This document shows positions 22,301 to 29,583 of a DNA stretch of 64,000 nucleotides, one piece after another. The stretch spans positions 372,001-436,000 of the forward strand of contig NZ_QPEX01000010.1 of assembly GCF_003335505.1 (NCBI RefSeq), in the 5' to 3' direction. Under the pieces are notes generated by a model that saw only the letters and a list, made by a program, of their open reading frames with translations, made no database searches and was not told the origin of the DNA. A program made the translations under genes and the position numbers. This DNA is from Bremerella cremea. Lineage in GTDB: Bacteria > Planctomycetota > Planctomycetia > Pirellulales > Pirellulaceae. Each line of letters starts with the position of its first letter. Position 1 is the stretch's first letter.

Positions 22301-22583
22301 TTTCGCCGACTTCATTACCTATTACGACGAAGACTCGAAAGTGCTTGTGGCGGAAATTGCCGACGCGATTGAAAAGAAGCATACCGGCGACCTTCACCGC
22401 GCCGCACATAGCTTAAAAGGGCTCGCCGCAAATCTTGGAGCTCAGCGGGTGGTGAACACCTCGTACAATCTGGAGCTGCTGGGCAAGAACGGTAGCCTCC
22501 AAAACGCCGCCAAAGAGCTGGCTAAGCTCCGCAGCGAAATGCAGGAACTCGATAAAGCCCTGGCCAACTACCGTAAGGTTTAA
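19317..22583 (+). CDS. Hybrid sensor histidine kinase (PAS-GAF-PAS-HK-REC-REC-HPt)
   Basis: The 1088-aa protein has no transmembrane segment. PAS 1 spans about 15-130 and ends in a PAC-like FVRDITEWRQ. A GAF domain spans about 145-300. PAS 2 covers about 310-430. HisKA has H452 (VSHELRTPMNAIIGM), and HATPase_c shows DTGIGVPAEEQQRILEPF and GGTGLGLAI. Two receiver domains follow (D745 in VDALMPGMDG, D888 in VLMDVQMPILDG), then an HPt domain with H1031 (AAHSLKGLAANLG). It is a cytoplasmic multistep phosphorelay sensor, perhaps for redox or small ligands. The signal is unknown. The sigma-54 response regulator at 23935 is the obvious nearby output candidate, though receiver-to-regulator transfer is inferred. 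Confidence 0.95.
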   Translation: MSLKPTAGKLWDESLRAILNASPDAIIAINDYGEIVDWNQAANATFLWPTQVTRLRLSDLFKTQDLQEIVSSIRSLTDKGASDQRIELLARRADGNLIPVELSIGRVIISNQIYFNAFVRDITEWRQEEELHSKQLLEAELLSQATSQAATAVTFAESLQRLLDIICTQIDWPIGHVWMPYDSGLMLASSHIWHQKTGLDIADFVEKTQLTHFRFGEGMPGAIWKRREPVWFDESEVKQMIRMSSHKGSPIRSAFGFPVIADGDVVTILEFFHTDKVQQDQALLDIVRRVGEQIGKIAQSRRFEQQRARLAAIVDSSYDAIIGKSLDGRITSWNYGAELVYGFSAEEAVGETIGFILPNDQKFEEDELLSARVAGRRVEAFETVRCRKDGKKIHVSVTLSPVIDSSGQIVGSSSIERDITERRRADEELQRARDSAIRASRARAEFLANVSHELRTPMNAIIGMTSMALAEELTPTLRDYLTTAKDSAMSLLTLLNDILDFSKLESGKFSVVKEPFNLSDVVEDSIKALSNQAFAKGLELVCHVPRDLPREVIGDGIRLRQILTNLVGNAIKFTDAGEVVVVVEVVRIWPDEARFRFSVKDTGIGVPAEEQQRILEPFTQVDSSSTRIHGGTGLGLAITAELLRIMGGRLSLQSTVGKGSLFSFRLSFELPSRQNRDTLDSLPFDKLHDLPVLIVDDNATNRKIIAETLTTWGMKPITANDAEQALGILRQNLDNGMKFPLVIVDALMPGMDGYELSQRVRSLCPDSESPVLLMVSSADRKDFEEHEETSPIAAYVQKPVTQTELIRAILRAMRLASLPTPSTSSENTISTNQPLASLSVLVAEDTPANQKVVTTMLKKRGHSVSVAQNGREAVELFKKQKFDVVLMDVQMPILDGFQATSVIRALERNSDTTTPIIAMTAHAMRGDREKCLEAGMDAYVAKPLDVKQLLGLLESVAEDHAPTSKSPEEQLFQSKSVPIVDYAGAMNRLGHDQELFADFITYYDEDSKVLVAEIADAIEKKHTGDLHRAAHSLKGLAANLGAQRVVNTSYNLELLGKNGSLQNAAKELAKLRSEMQELDKALANYRKV

Positions 22584-22937
22584 AGGTTGGCTTTCTCAGG
22601 CATTCCTTCCACGTCGCTTCTCATCCCTTCTAGCGGACGCCACGACTCGCCGGGCGTCTCACTTGCCTCCGGTCAGGCAAATCGAAGCTGCCAATCGCCA
22701 CTTTAGCTTCTTCCGAACCATTCTGGTTCCAGTGAGACCACACACTCCTATACAAGTTGGTTGCCACCCGAAGCAGCAAGCCGTTTTCGCCTCGAAATAG
22801 CTACTTATTCACGATTCCTCGAGTTTTGGCACGGGGCGTGCATTAGTAATAGTCAGTCAAACGACGGAGACGACAATCGACTCCGCGAGATTGAACAAAC
22901 GACCATTTCAGAAGTCTTTCCATAAAGGAACTTTATC
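22584..22937. other. Regulatory intergenic region upstream of the DUF1328 gene
   Basis: It contains TTGCCT/AGGCAA arms (22663-22668, 22675-22680), a possible activator site about 150 bases ahead of the sigma-54-like promoter at 22826. No gene seen before 22938. Confidence 0.5.
22826..22842 (+). promoter_or_regulatory. Candidate sigma-54 promoter of the DUF1328 gene
   Basis: TTGGCACGGGGCGTGCA has a perfect TTGGCACG -24 block, exact GG-N10-GC spacing and TGCA at -12; only the first T of TTGCA is changed. The ATG is 96 bases further on. Confidence 0.72.
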
Positions 22938-23108
22938 ATGTTGAGTTGGGCACTGACATTTTTGGTTATCGCTCTGATCGCCGCTGCACTTGGTTTTGGT
23001 GGTCTCGCCGGGGCCGCAACAGGGATCGCGAAGATCTTGTTCTTCGTCTTTATCGTCCTATTTGTGATCGGTTTGATCGGCGGTGCCGTTCGCCGTCCAG
23101 TAGCTTAG
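22938..23108 (+). CDS. DUF1328/YtjA-family small membrane protein
   Basis: The 56-aa protein consists of two hydrophobic helices with the family signature [37 protein letters not shown] and a final basic tail (GGAVRRPVA). Homologues such as YtjA are small inner-membrane proteins often found in stress regulons. AAGGAA lies about 10 bases before the ATG. A sigma-54-type promoter precedes the gene and a strong terminator follows, so it is a single-gene unit. Confidence 0.92.
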   Translation: MLSWALTFLVIALIAAALGFGGLAGAATGIAKILFFVFIVLFVIGLIGGAVRRPVA

Positions 23109-23420
23109 GTTTAGGTTGTAGAAGCTGACTCTACTGAGCAGCTTAATCAACCAAACTTGAGCCAATAAAGTGAGGAGGGCAGCCCCATGGGCCCTCCTTC
23201 TTTTATTGTGCGAACAGCAAGGAAACTCTTGTTAAGAACAAACAGGACGTGTGCGTTAGCAACCAGCAGGACGACCCCAGGCGTCCTTGGAATTCGTACT
23301 TATTGCATTTCAATTCGTTTATGAATTCCCTACCCATGCCTCCCAAAGAGCTTCCCTTTTGCAACCACATGCTGTTCATTTCAATTGACGCAAACTCTCC
23401 CGAAAGGTGAAGGTCTCGAA
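23109..23420. other. Intergenic region before the second four-helix gene
   Basis: The first 100 bases hold the terminator of the DUF1328 gene. The remainder (about 215 bases) shows no sigma-54-type site with GG-N10-GC and no ORF. Confidence 0.5.
23173..23205 (+). terminator. Terminator of the DUF1328 gene
   Basis: Perfect arms AGGAGGGC (23173-23180) and GCCCTCCT (23191-23198) with a 10-base loop, followed by TCTTTTATT. Confidence 0.9.
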
Positions 23421-23951
23421 ATGAATGCTCCTGAAATGCCTAAATTAGGTCACCAGATAATCCTTGCTGAGGTCGTAGAAGGTCTCCGTGAATATCAACA
23501 GATTCTGCTCGACTCTGCTGGGAAGGTAAGCAACACGGAAATGGCCATGCAGCTATACCATTTGGCCAGCGAACATGGCGACTTAGAGACGCAACTGCTG
23601 AAGTTGGCACAAGGCGATCTCCGCAACGAAACCCCCTTGGCCACTCCATTTCTCAACCAGATTCGCGCCTTGGGTCAACGTTTACGAGAATTTGGGGATC
23701 TATCGCGATCTCGCTATGTCATGTGCGAGATCATTCAGACAGAAGAACGGATGATCCGCCGTTTTCGAGCGTTGATCGACCAGATTTCTGATTCTGCTTG
23801 GCGAAAACGGCTCACCACCCATCTGCTTAAGTTGCTTGAGATTCGCGACAGCTTTAACCGTCTACGCAATCTTCAAGCGCAAGAATACAAACGTACGCCA
23901 ACAGTTCGTCCAAGGAGCAAAGCCTCAAACGATACTATTCATCCGAACTGA
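23421..23951 (+). CDS. Four-helix-bundle protein, PA2169/DUF2383-like
   Basis: The 176-aa helical protein has the pattern of the PA2169 group (VVEGLREYQQILLDSAGK, LYHLASEHGDLETQLLKL, RFRALIDQISDSAWRKRL), but it is divergent and has a basic Arg/Lys/Ser tail. The frame is open from a TTG at 23385; ATG 23421 is chosen because AAGG precedes it and the residues before are unlike the domain. Its last 17 bases overlap the 3' end of the convergent response-regulator gene. Role unknown; the setting suggests stress physiology. Confidence 0.72.
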   Translation: MNAPEMPKLGHQIILAEVVEGLREYQQILLDSAGKVSNTEMAMQLYHLASEHGDLETQLLKLAQGDLRNETPLATPFLNQIRALGQRLREFGDLSRSRYVMCEIIQTEERMIRRFRALIDQISDSAWRKRLTTHLLKLLEIRDSFNRLRNLQAQEYKRTPTVRPRSKASNDTIHPN

Positions 23952-25383
23952 TGACGTGGTCGATTGAGATGTTCAGCGAGCGAATCTTATTGCGAAGACT
24001 TCCTCGCGTAATGCCCAGCTTTTCTGCGGCTTTTGATTGATTCCCCTCGGTGACCGTCAACACCCGGGTAATCAACTGGCGTTCCATCCACTCGAGTGCT
24101 TCGGCATACATCTCGGTGGAATTGGCCGCTTCGAGTTCACTGAGGAAAAGCTGAAAGTCTTCGCCGGGTCTGGCCGTCGGCTTGACCTCGGCTGGGGGAG
24201 CAATGTCCTCTCCCTCTCCATGTAACTCGCTGGGGAAAAACTCTGGCACAAGCACTGGTCCCACGGCCATCAACATGGCTTTACGTAAGACGGCCTGCAA
24301 TTCGCGGATGTTGCCAGGCCAGGAATAGCCAAGCAGCATTTTAACGGCTTCGTCGGAGATTCCCGAAATATGCTTTTTCAGCGATTTATTGAAGCGTGAC
24401 AAAAAGTGTTCCAGCAACAACTGCACATCCCCACCACGCTTTCTTAACGGCGGCAGGTTAATTTGGAATGTGTTGAGTCGATGGTACAAGTCCAAGCGAA
24501 ACTCGCCGTCTTCAATCATCTGTTCAAGATCACGATTGGTGGCCGAGATGATTCGGACGTCGGTCTCGATGGTCTCTGTCCCGCCCACACGCTCGAACTT
24601 CTGCTCTTGCAGCAGCCGCAGCACTTTGCTTTGCGTCGAGGGAGACATGTCACCGATTTCGTCGAGGAAAATCGTGCCGCCGTTGCACTGCTCGAACTTT
24701 CCGATATGGCGACGGTCGGCCCCAGTAAATGCTCCCTTTTCATGCCCAAACAGCTCGCTCTCGAGCAAAGTATCGGACAACGCGGCGCAGTTGATCGCCA
24801 TGAAGCATTCGTTTCGGCGGCTGCTGTGATGATAGATGGCCCGAGCGATAAGCTCTTTGCCGGTACCACTTTCACCCAAGATAATGACAGCCACATCTTG
24901 GGGAGCCACTCGGCCAATCTTCTTATAAACGTCCAGCATCCCTTGGCTACGTCCAACAAGCAAATCACCTTGCTCGTTGGACGAGGTCGCTTCCTGCATG
25001 TGGACGGGCGACTGCATCAAACGCCGGGTATCAAAAGCCCGTTCGACTAGGTCCTGAACTTCCTGCTTGTTGAGGGGTTTCAGCAAGTAGTCGTACGCCC
25101 CGCGCGACATGGCCTGAATCGCGGTATCACTATCGTTCATCGCGGTGATGAAGATGATGGGCAATTTTGGGTCTAAGTGGCGAATCTGCGTGGCCAACTC
25201 TAAACCATTGGCTTCCCGCAGCATAATATCAAGCAGGAGCGCATCCGGGGATTCCGTCCGAATCAGGTTCAAACCATCTTCGGCTAGGCTGCAACAAACC
25301 GTCGTTACCCCTGTTTCTTCAAAGGTTTTTTCCACCAAACGGTGAACGGTGCGATCGTCGTCGATGACTAACAATTTTGGCAT
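23935..25383 (-). CDS. Sigma-54-dependent response regulator (NtrC family)
   Basis: The 482-aa protein has a receiver domain (residues 1-120; D8-D9 acid pair, phospho-acceptor D52, K in LLKPLNK), then an AAA+ domain with Walker A GESGTGKE, the GAFTGA loop that contacts sigma-54, Walker B GGTIFLDEIGD and the R finger region, and a C-terminal Fis-type helix-turn-helix (NQSKAAEKLGITRGSLRNKI). It activates promoters with -24/-12 elements. The ATG is preceded by AGGAGG. The four -24/-12-type sites within 8 kb on either side are natural targets, and the hybrid kinase at 19317 is the likely phosphate source. Confidence 0.95.
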   Translation of the reverse strand: MPKLLVIDDDRTVHRLVEKTFEETGVTTVCCSLAEDGLNLIRTESPDALLLDIMLREANGLELATQIRHLDPKLPIIFITAMNDSDTAIQAMSRGAYDYLLKPLNKQEVQDLVERAFDTRRLMQSPVHMQEATSSNEQGDLLVGRSQGMLDVYKKIGRVAPQDVAVIILGESGTGKELIARAIYHHSSRRNECFMAINCAALSDTLLESELFGHEKGAFTGADRRHIGKFEQCNGGTIFLDEIGDMSPSTQSKVLRLLQEQKFERVGGTETIETDVRIISATNRDLEQMIEDGEFRLDLYHRLNTFQINLPPLRKRGGDVQLLLEHFLSRFNKSLKKHISGISDEAVKMLLGYSWPGNIRELQAVLRKAMLMAVGPVLVPEFFPSELHGEGEDIAPPAEVKPTARPGEDFQLFLSELEAANSTEMYAEALEWMERQLITRVLTVTEGNQSKAAEKLGITRGSLRNKIRSLNISIDHVISSDE

Positions 25384-25762
25384 AAACGCCTCCTGGCCAG
25401 GGATTTACCAAATTGTAAATGATCTATGGGCAATCGGAAATGGCCGATTGGAATCCGCCTAGGTAAAATTAGGCCTCCCTGCCTAGTACCTCTTGCCTAG
25501 CCGAACTGTTTGCCGTCAGTTTGGTTGCCCCTCAACCACTGCGGGCTAAGCTTTTGGTACCCCCTGAAAATCAGGGTATCGCCCATCGACCAGTGAATCT
25601 GCCGACGAATTAGCGACCTAATTCGGTCCCGTTAAGATATCGCGGTATCTATAGCGATTTTCACGATCTTTGGCACGCCATTTTCACATTCGCTGGTGAC
25701 GTTCGGCAGAGCTTTCTGGCGAGCCTCATACTGTTCGCATATCAACAACCAGGAGAGTCCCC
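25384..25762. other. Divergent regulatory region between regulator and Dps
   Basis: It separates the divergent response-regulator and Dps genes. GCCTAG occurs three times (25457, 25481, 25495). Short inverted repeats occur at about 25556-25580 (TACCCCCTGA/TCAGGGTA) and 25638-25659 (ATCGC/GCGAT), 10-100 bases upstream of the sigma-54-like site, where activator boxes would sit. No ORF. Confidence 0.5.
25670..25686 (+). promoter_or_regulatory. Candidate sigma-54-type promoter of the dps gene
   Basis: TTGGCACGCCATTTTCA matches the -24 block perfectly and places TTTCA at the -12. The usually invariant G of the -12 GC is T, so this site is the weakest of the four. The start codon lies about 77 bases downstream. 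Confidence 0.5.
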
Positions 25763-26239
25763 GTGACCATGAAATTCAAACGCCACGTCCTGCCAGAAGA
25801 TAAAGCCAAACCGACTTCGGAAGAACTTCAAAAAAATTTGATCGCTTTGATCGATCTTTCCCTAACGCTGAAACAAGCTCACTGGAATGTTGTGGGAAAG
25901 AACTTCCGTTCGATCCATCTCCAGCTTGACGAGATCATCCTGACCACCCGGGATGCTTCCGATGAAGTGGCCGAGCGGATTGTGATGATCGGTTTTTCTC
26001 CCGATGGGCGGTCGAGCACCGTCGCCAAAGAGACGCCTTTGAAGTCGTACGATACCGGCTTCGTCAGCGTCGATGGAACCATTCAAGCGGTCGCCGATGC
26101 CTTGCAAACGACCATTGGCGAGCTGCGTGAAGGAATTGAAAAACTTGACGACTTAGACCTGGTAAGCCAGGACATGCTGATCGCGGTTTCCAGCGCCCTG
26201 GAGAAACATCTCTGGATGATTCAAGCTCAAGAACTGTAA
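25763..26239 (+). CDS. dps: Dps-family DNA-protection/ferritin-like protein
   Basis: The product is 158 aa from GTG 25763, or 156 from ATG 25769; AGGAGAG at 25751-25757 fits the GTG with a 5-base spacer, the ATG with 11. The sequence has the Dps ferroxidase pattern: LKQAHWNVVGKNFRSIHLQLDEI, then DASDEVAERI, with H38, H50, D65 and E69 (numbered from the ATG) as likely metal ligands. Dps dodecamers oxidise and store iron with peroxide and shield DNA. A hairpin terminator follows. A -24/-12-like site upstream suggests control by the adjacent NtrC-type regulator. Confidence 0.93.
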   Translation: MTMKFKRHVLPEDKAKPTSEELQKNLIALIDLSLTLKQAHWNVVGKNFRSIHLQLDEIILTTRDASDEVAERIVMIGFSPDGRSSTVAKETPLKSYDTGFVSVDGTIQAVADALQTTIGELREGIEKLDDLDLVSQDMLIAVSSALEKHLWMIQAQEL

Positions 26240-26258
26240 ACCTTTTGAAGTTGCCTCT

Positions 26259-26310
26259 AAGCACGTCGACGTTGCGTTTTTCTCCCTAACGCGATGTCGA
26301 CGTGCTTTTG
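26259..26310 (+). terminator. Terminator of the dps gene
   Basis: Perfect 12-base arms (26259-26270, 26295-26306) enclose a 24-base loop, followed by TTGTGTTT. It lies 19 bases after the dps stop. Confidence 0.85.
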
Positions 26311-26427
26311 TGTTTCTTGCCCAGATCTATCGCACTCAATGTTGTTGTTTTCAAAGCAGCGTAGTTCAACGGAATCAAAGCCCCGCATAAAACCGTACGA
26401 CTGCGGCAAAAAACCACCAGATCGGCA

Positions 26428-26806
26428 CTATATTGATCCCGACAAACAGCCAATGAAATTCAGCCGGAGGATCGCCATGACACCGCCCCACGTTAATCCA
26501 ATGAGCAGCGAGACTCCCATCTGCTGAAGCATGTTGAGTTGTCCGGCCCACTGCACCTCGTAGGCGAGTAGTACGGAAAACAAGGCGATTACCCCAATTC
26601 CGTCTGCCCAGTGAATTCGAAACTCGCCGTCATCCTCCGACGTCACCAGCTTTAGAAACGGGTATAAAGAAGACCATCAGTAAGCAGCCGACGCCGCATC
26701 CGTCGAACAGTTGCAGGGCACATCCATCCCACCACCAAGGTTCGGCGTGTCGGCTACGGTCTGTCTTGGGTTCCGCTTTCTGGTCGTCTGCCGATGGGGC
26801 GTTCAC
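26428..26806 (-). pseudogene. Small membrane protein, apparently frameshifted
   Basis: Two overlapping frames look like one gene. Starting at GTG 26806, 8 bases after the recQ stop, the first frame gives 58 aa ending in a hydrophobic helix (FDGCGVGCLLMVFFIPVSK) and stops at 26630. The second, from 26646, gives 72 aa with two more helices (GVIALFSVLLAYEVQW, MGVSLLIGLTWGGVMAIL). Removing one G near 26650 joins them smoothly (PVSK-LVTSEDDGEF) into a 125-aa protein with about three membrane segments. I do not recognise a family. It could be a true frameshift mutation, an assembly error, or two coupled genes. Confidence 0.5.
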
Positions 26807-26814
26807 TGGCTACC

Positions 26815-29007
26815 TCAAGCCGATTCCCGGTTCTGTAAACAGGCAATCACAATCCGGATTTCTTCGTACGGCACTTCTTCTCCCAGGTGTTCGTAAATGG
26901 GCCTGAGTGCTCGTTGGCCGCATTCTTCCAGAGCGGCTTCCACGCGGCGGGCCGTTTCACCGGTAACCCAGGCGGTAGGATCTTCCAGCTTTTGTTCGCG
27001 GATGAACTGTTCGAGGTAGCCCTGGACGGTAGTATTGGCCCGACCGATAATCGCGGCGACTTCGTCCACCATTTTCCCTTTAGCGAACAGCGTGAACGCA
27101 TCTTTGAGGGCCGGTGATTGATTCTTGGGCGGTTCTCGGCGAGGGGCAGCGACCACCTCGGTTTCCAGCGCATCGACTTCCAGACCTTCTTGCTGACAAT
27201 AAGCGACAATGTGCTGGGTGAACGTCTCGCCGTAGTCTTGGCACTTTTTATCGCCGACCCCTTTCATTAAGCGGAAGCTTTCGAGCGTGGAGGGACGATG
27301 CCGCGCCATTTCGCGAAGCGAGCTATCACCGAACACAATGTACGCCGGGATGCCCGCCTCGGCCGCTTTGTCTCGTCGCAGCGTCCGCAGCGATTCAAAC
27401 AGCCCACGATCGACACCTTCCCAATCGTCGGCCTTCCCTTTGCGTTTGGGGCTATCCGCTTTCTCGGCTTCCGCCTTGGTGAGCTTCGGAGTGATCTCGC
27501 CGCGCAGCAATTGGCGTCCGCTGTCGGTCAGCTTCAGAATGTTGTATTCCCCCGTCTTCGAGAGGAAACGCTGTCCCACCAGTTGCTCAATCCAGGTCCT
27601 AACGGCGCGGATGCTTTGATCTTGAAGCAGGCCGTAAGTGCTTAATTCGTCATGTCCGAATTCAAGCACCCGCTTATCGCGTGAGCCGCACAGCACTTTA
27701 GCATTGTGATCCGCACCGAAACGTTCACCGGTCCGGACAATGCACGACAAGATCTTCTGACCTAGCACCAGCCCATCTTCGACCAGATCGACCGTTCCCA
27801 GGCAAACATCACAGGCCTCGCACTCTTCTTCTTCGAGTTCTTGCCCGAAGTAGCTAACCAACATACGATGGCGACACTCGGTGCCGATGCAGAAATGATC
27901 GAGGGCTTCCAGCGAATGGAACGCCGATTTCTGTGCTGCGTCAGGCAGGTCGCCGAGCATTTTCTTCCAGGTCATCATGTCGCCGCTGGAATACAGCAAC
28001 ACGCATTCCGCTTCCAGGCTATCACGTCCGGCCCGGCCACTTTCCTGCTGATAACTTTCCAGCGACTTGGGCATCCCGGCGTGGACCACGTAGCGAACGT
28101 TCGACTTATCGATACCCATACCAAACGCCACCGTGGCAACGACGACGTCGACCCGTTCTTTGATGAACGCGTCTTGATGGTCTTGGCGTTGTTCGTCGCT
28201 GAGGCCAGCATGGTAAGGGAGTGCTTTGATGCCGACGCTATTAAGTTGTTCGGCAATCGATTCGACATCGGCTCGGCGGATGCAATAGACAATGCCTGAT
28301 TCGTTAGGGTGGCGGGCGATTACTTCTTGAATCTGGGCGAAACGATCTTTCCGCCGCACGACCCGGTACATCAGGTTCGGGCGGTCGAACGAACCGACCA
28401 GCAATTCAGGATCAACCAAGCCCAACTGCTGGGCGATATCTTGTCGCACGCGTTCGGTCGCTGTGGCGGTGTAAGCATGCACCCCAACGCCTGGGAAGCG
28501 GTCCTTCAGCATCCGCATCATGCGGTATTCTGGCCGGAAGTCGTGCCCCCATTCGCTAATGCAGTGCGATTCGTCGATCGCAAAGAACGAAACGTTCGCT
28601 TCGGCCAGGAAATCAAGCGTCCGCTCGGACAAAAGGCGCTCAGGGGCCAGGTAAAGAATCTTGGTCGCTCCACTACGAATATCAGCTGCAATCTCGCGGC
28701 GTTCACTCAAGGTAATTGTGCTGTTGATGCACGCCGCCCGAATGCCGCATGCTGCCAAGGCATCGACCTGGTCTTTCATTAACGAAATCAACGGCGACGC
28801 CACCACCGCCAAGCCAGGCTTGCAGAGGGCCGGCACTTGGTAACAAAGCGACTTGCCTCCGCCAGTCGGCATAACGACGACCGAGTCGCGATCGTCCAGC
28901 ACCGATTGCATGGCTTCCTGCTGCAAGGGGCGAAAACATTCGTAGCCCCAATATTTGTGCATGGTCGCCAGCAATTGGTCGGATGTGACGGTGGAGGTTG
29001 ATTCCAT
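26815..29007 (-). CDS. recQ: ATP-dependent DNA helicase RecQ
   Basis: The 730-aa protein has RecA-like helicase lobes (PTGGGKSLCYQVPAL Walker A, AIDESHCISEWGHDFRPEY motif II, QESGRAGRD motif VI), the zinc-binding RecQ-Ct domain (C-RHRMLVSYFG...CEACDVC), the RQC winged helix, an HRDC domain (GIPAYIVFGDSSLREMA) and a C-terminal helix-turn-helix of the HTH_40 type (AIIGRANTTVQGYLEQFI). RecQ unwinds DNA 3' to 5' in recombination and repair. The open frame extends to 29052; ATG 29007 follows a GGCGAGG and is preferred. Confidence 0.95.
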   Translation of the reverse strand: MESTSTVTSDQLLATMHKYWGYECFRPLQQEAMQSVLDDRDSVVVMPTGGGKSLCYQVPALCKPGLAVVASPLISLMKDQVDALAACGIRAACINSTITLSERREIAADIRSGATKILYLAPERLLSERTLDFLAEANVSFFAIDESHCISEWGHDFRPEYRMMRMLKDRFPGVGVHAYTATATERVRQDIAQQLGLVDPELLVGSFDRPNLMYRVVRRKDRFAQIQEVIARHPNESGIVYCIRRADVESIAEQLNSVGIKALPYHAGLSDEQRQDHQDAFIKERVDVVVATVAFGMGIDKSNVRYVVHAGMPKSLESYQQESGRAGRDSLEAECVLLYSSGDMMTWKKMLGDLPDAAQKSAFHSLEALDHFCIGTECRHRMLVSYFGQELEEEECEACDVCLGTVDLVEDGLVLGQKILSCIVRTGERFGADHNAKVLCGSRDKRVLEFGHDELSTYGLLQDQSIRAVRTWIEQLVGQRFLSKTGEYNILKLTDSGRQLLRGEITPKLTKAEAEKADSPKRKGKADDWEGVDRGLFESLRTLRRDKAAEAGIPAYIVFGDSSLREMARHRPSTLESFRLMKGVGDKKCQDYGETFTQHIVAYCQQEGLEVDALETEVVAAPRREPPKNQSPALKDAFTLFAKGKMVDEVAAIIGRANTTVQGYLEQFIREQKLEDPTAWVTGETARRVEAALEECGQRALRPIYEHLGEEVPYEEIRIVIACLQNRESA

Positions 29008-29191
29008 TGCCTCGCCTGGTTGAATGTGATCAAACCGCAAAATCCGGATCACTGTCTCATTTGATACAAGGTTTGCGGTGGCTTTTCAGTGTAAAGATGT
29101 GCCGTCGAAGCGGCAACCGCTTAGAAGATGAAGGCAGCGTTTCACTAGTTACCACACTTTTCTGAACGCTCCCCCAATAGTTAGGCATCAC

Positions 29192-29572
29192 AATGCAACG
29201 CTTGGGCACTTTTTTGATTGCTGGTTTCACGTCGCTGTATGGTGGTCTGCTGCTGGCAGCAGACGAAACCTATCAACTTGGCGAGTAGATTATTGCCACA
29301 GAGGGTATCTCGCTGGTCTCGACAAATTTTGCTTGAGCGATCTCGAAAGTTCCGTGATCGATTTAAACGCTTTTGGGAAATGGCACCTGAAGACACCATT
29401 ACCTTGATCATCCGAGCCCAGATTTAAACATCGCTCGAACAATATGCGGCTGCCAAGCAAAACCTGGCCGCTTGCCTGGCGATAGCCCCCCAAGATGCGG
29501 AAGCCTTATATACGTTAGCCGAAGTCGATTTCGCCCGAGCAGAACTCGCGCGATTGGAAATGATGCCCTAGG
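29192..29572 (+). pseudogene. Remnant of an exported TPR-like protein
   Basis: From ATG 29192 a 31-residue frame reads as a signal peptide (RLGTFLIAGFTSLYGGLLLAA) and then stops at 29287. In another frame, 29363-29427 and 29428-29572 give MAPEDTITLIIRAQ, a stop, then TSLEQYAAAKQNLAACLAIA and DAEALYTLAEVDFARAELAR, a TPR-like helix pair ending in TAG. Stop codons and a frame change show decay. The original function is unknown. Confidence 0.5.
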
Positions 29573-29583
29573 CCCGCGTGCTG

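Noticed and set aside
25457..25500. Triple GCCTAG as a regulator-binding array
   Set aside because: Spacing 24 and 14 is irregular and the unit is short; likely chance.
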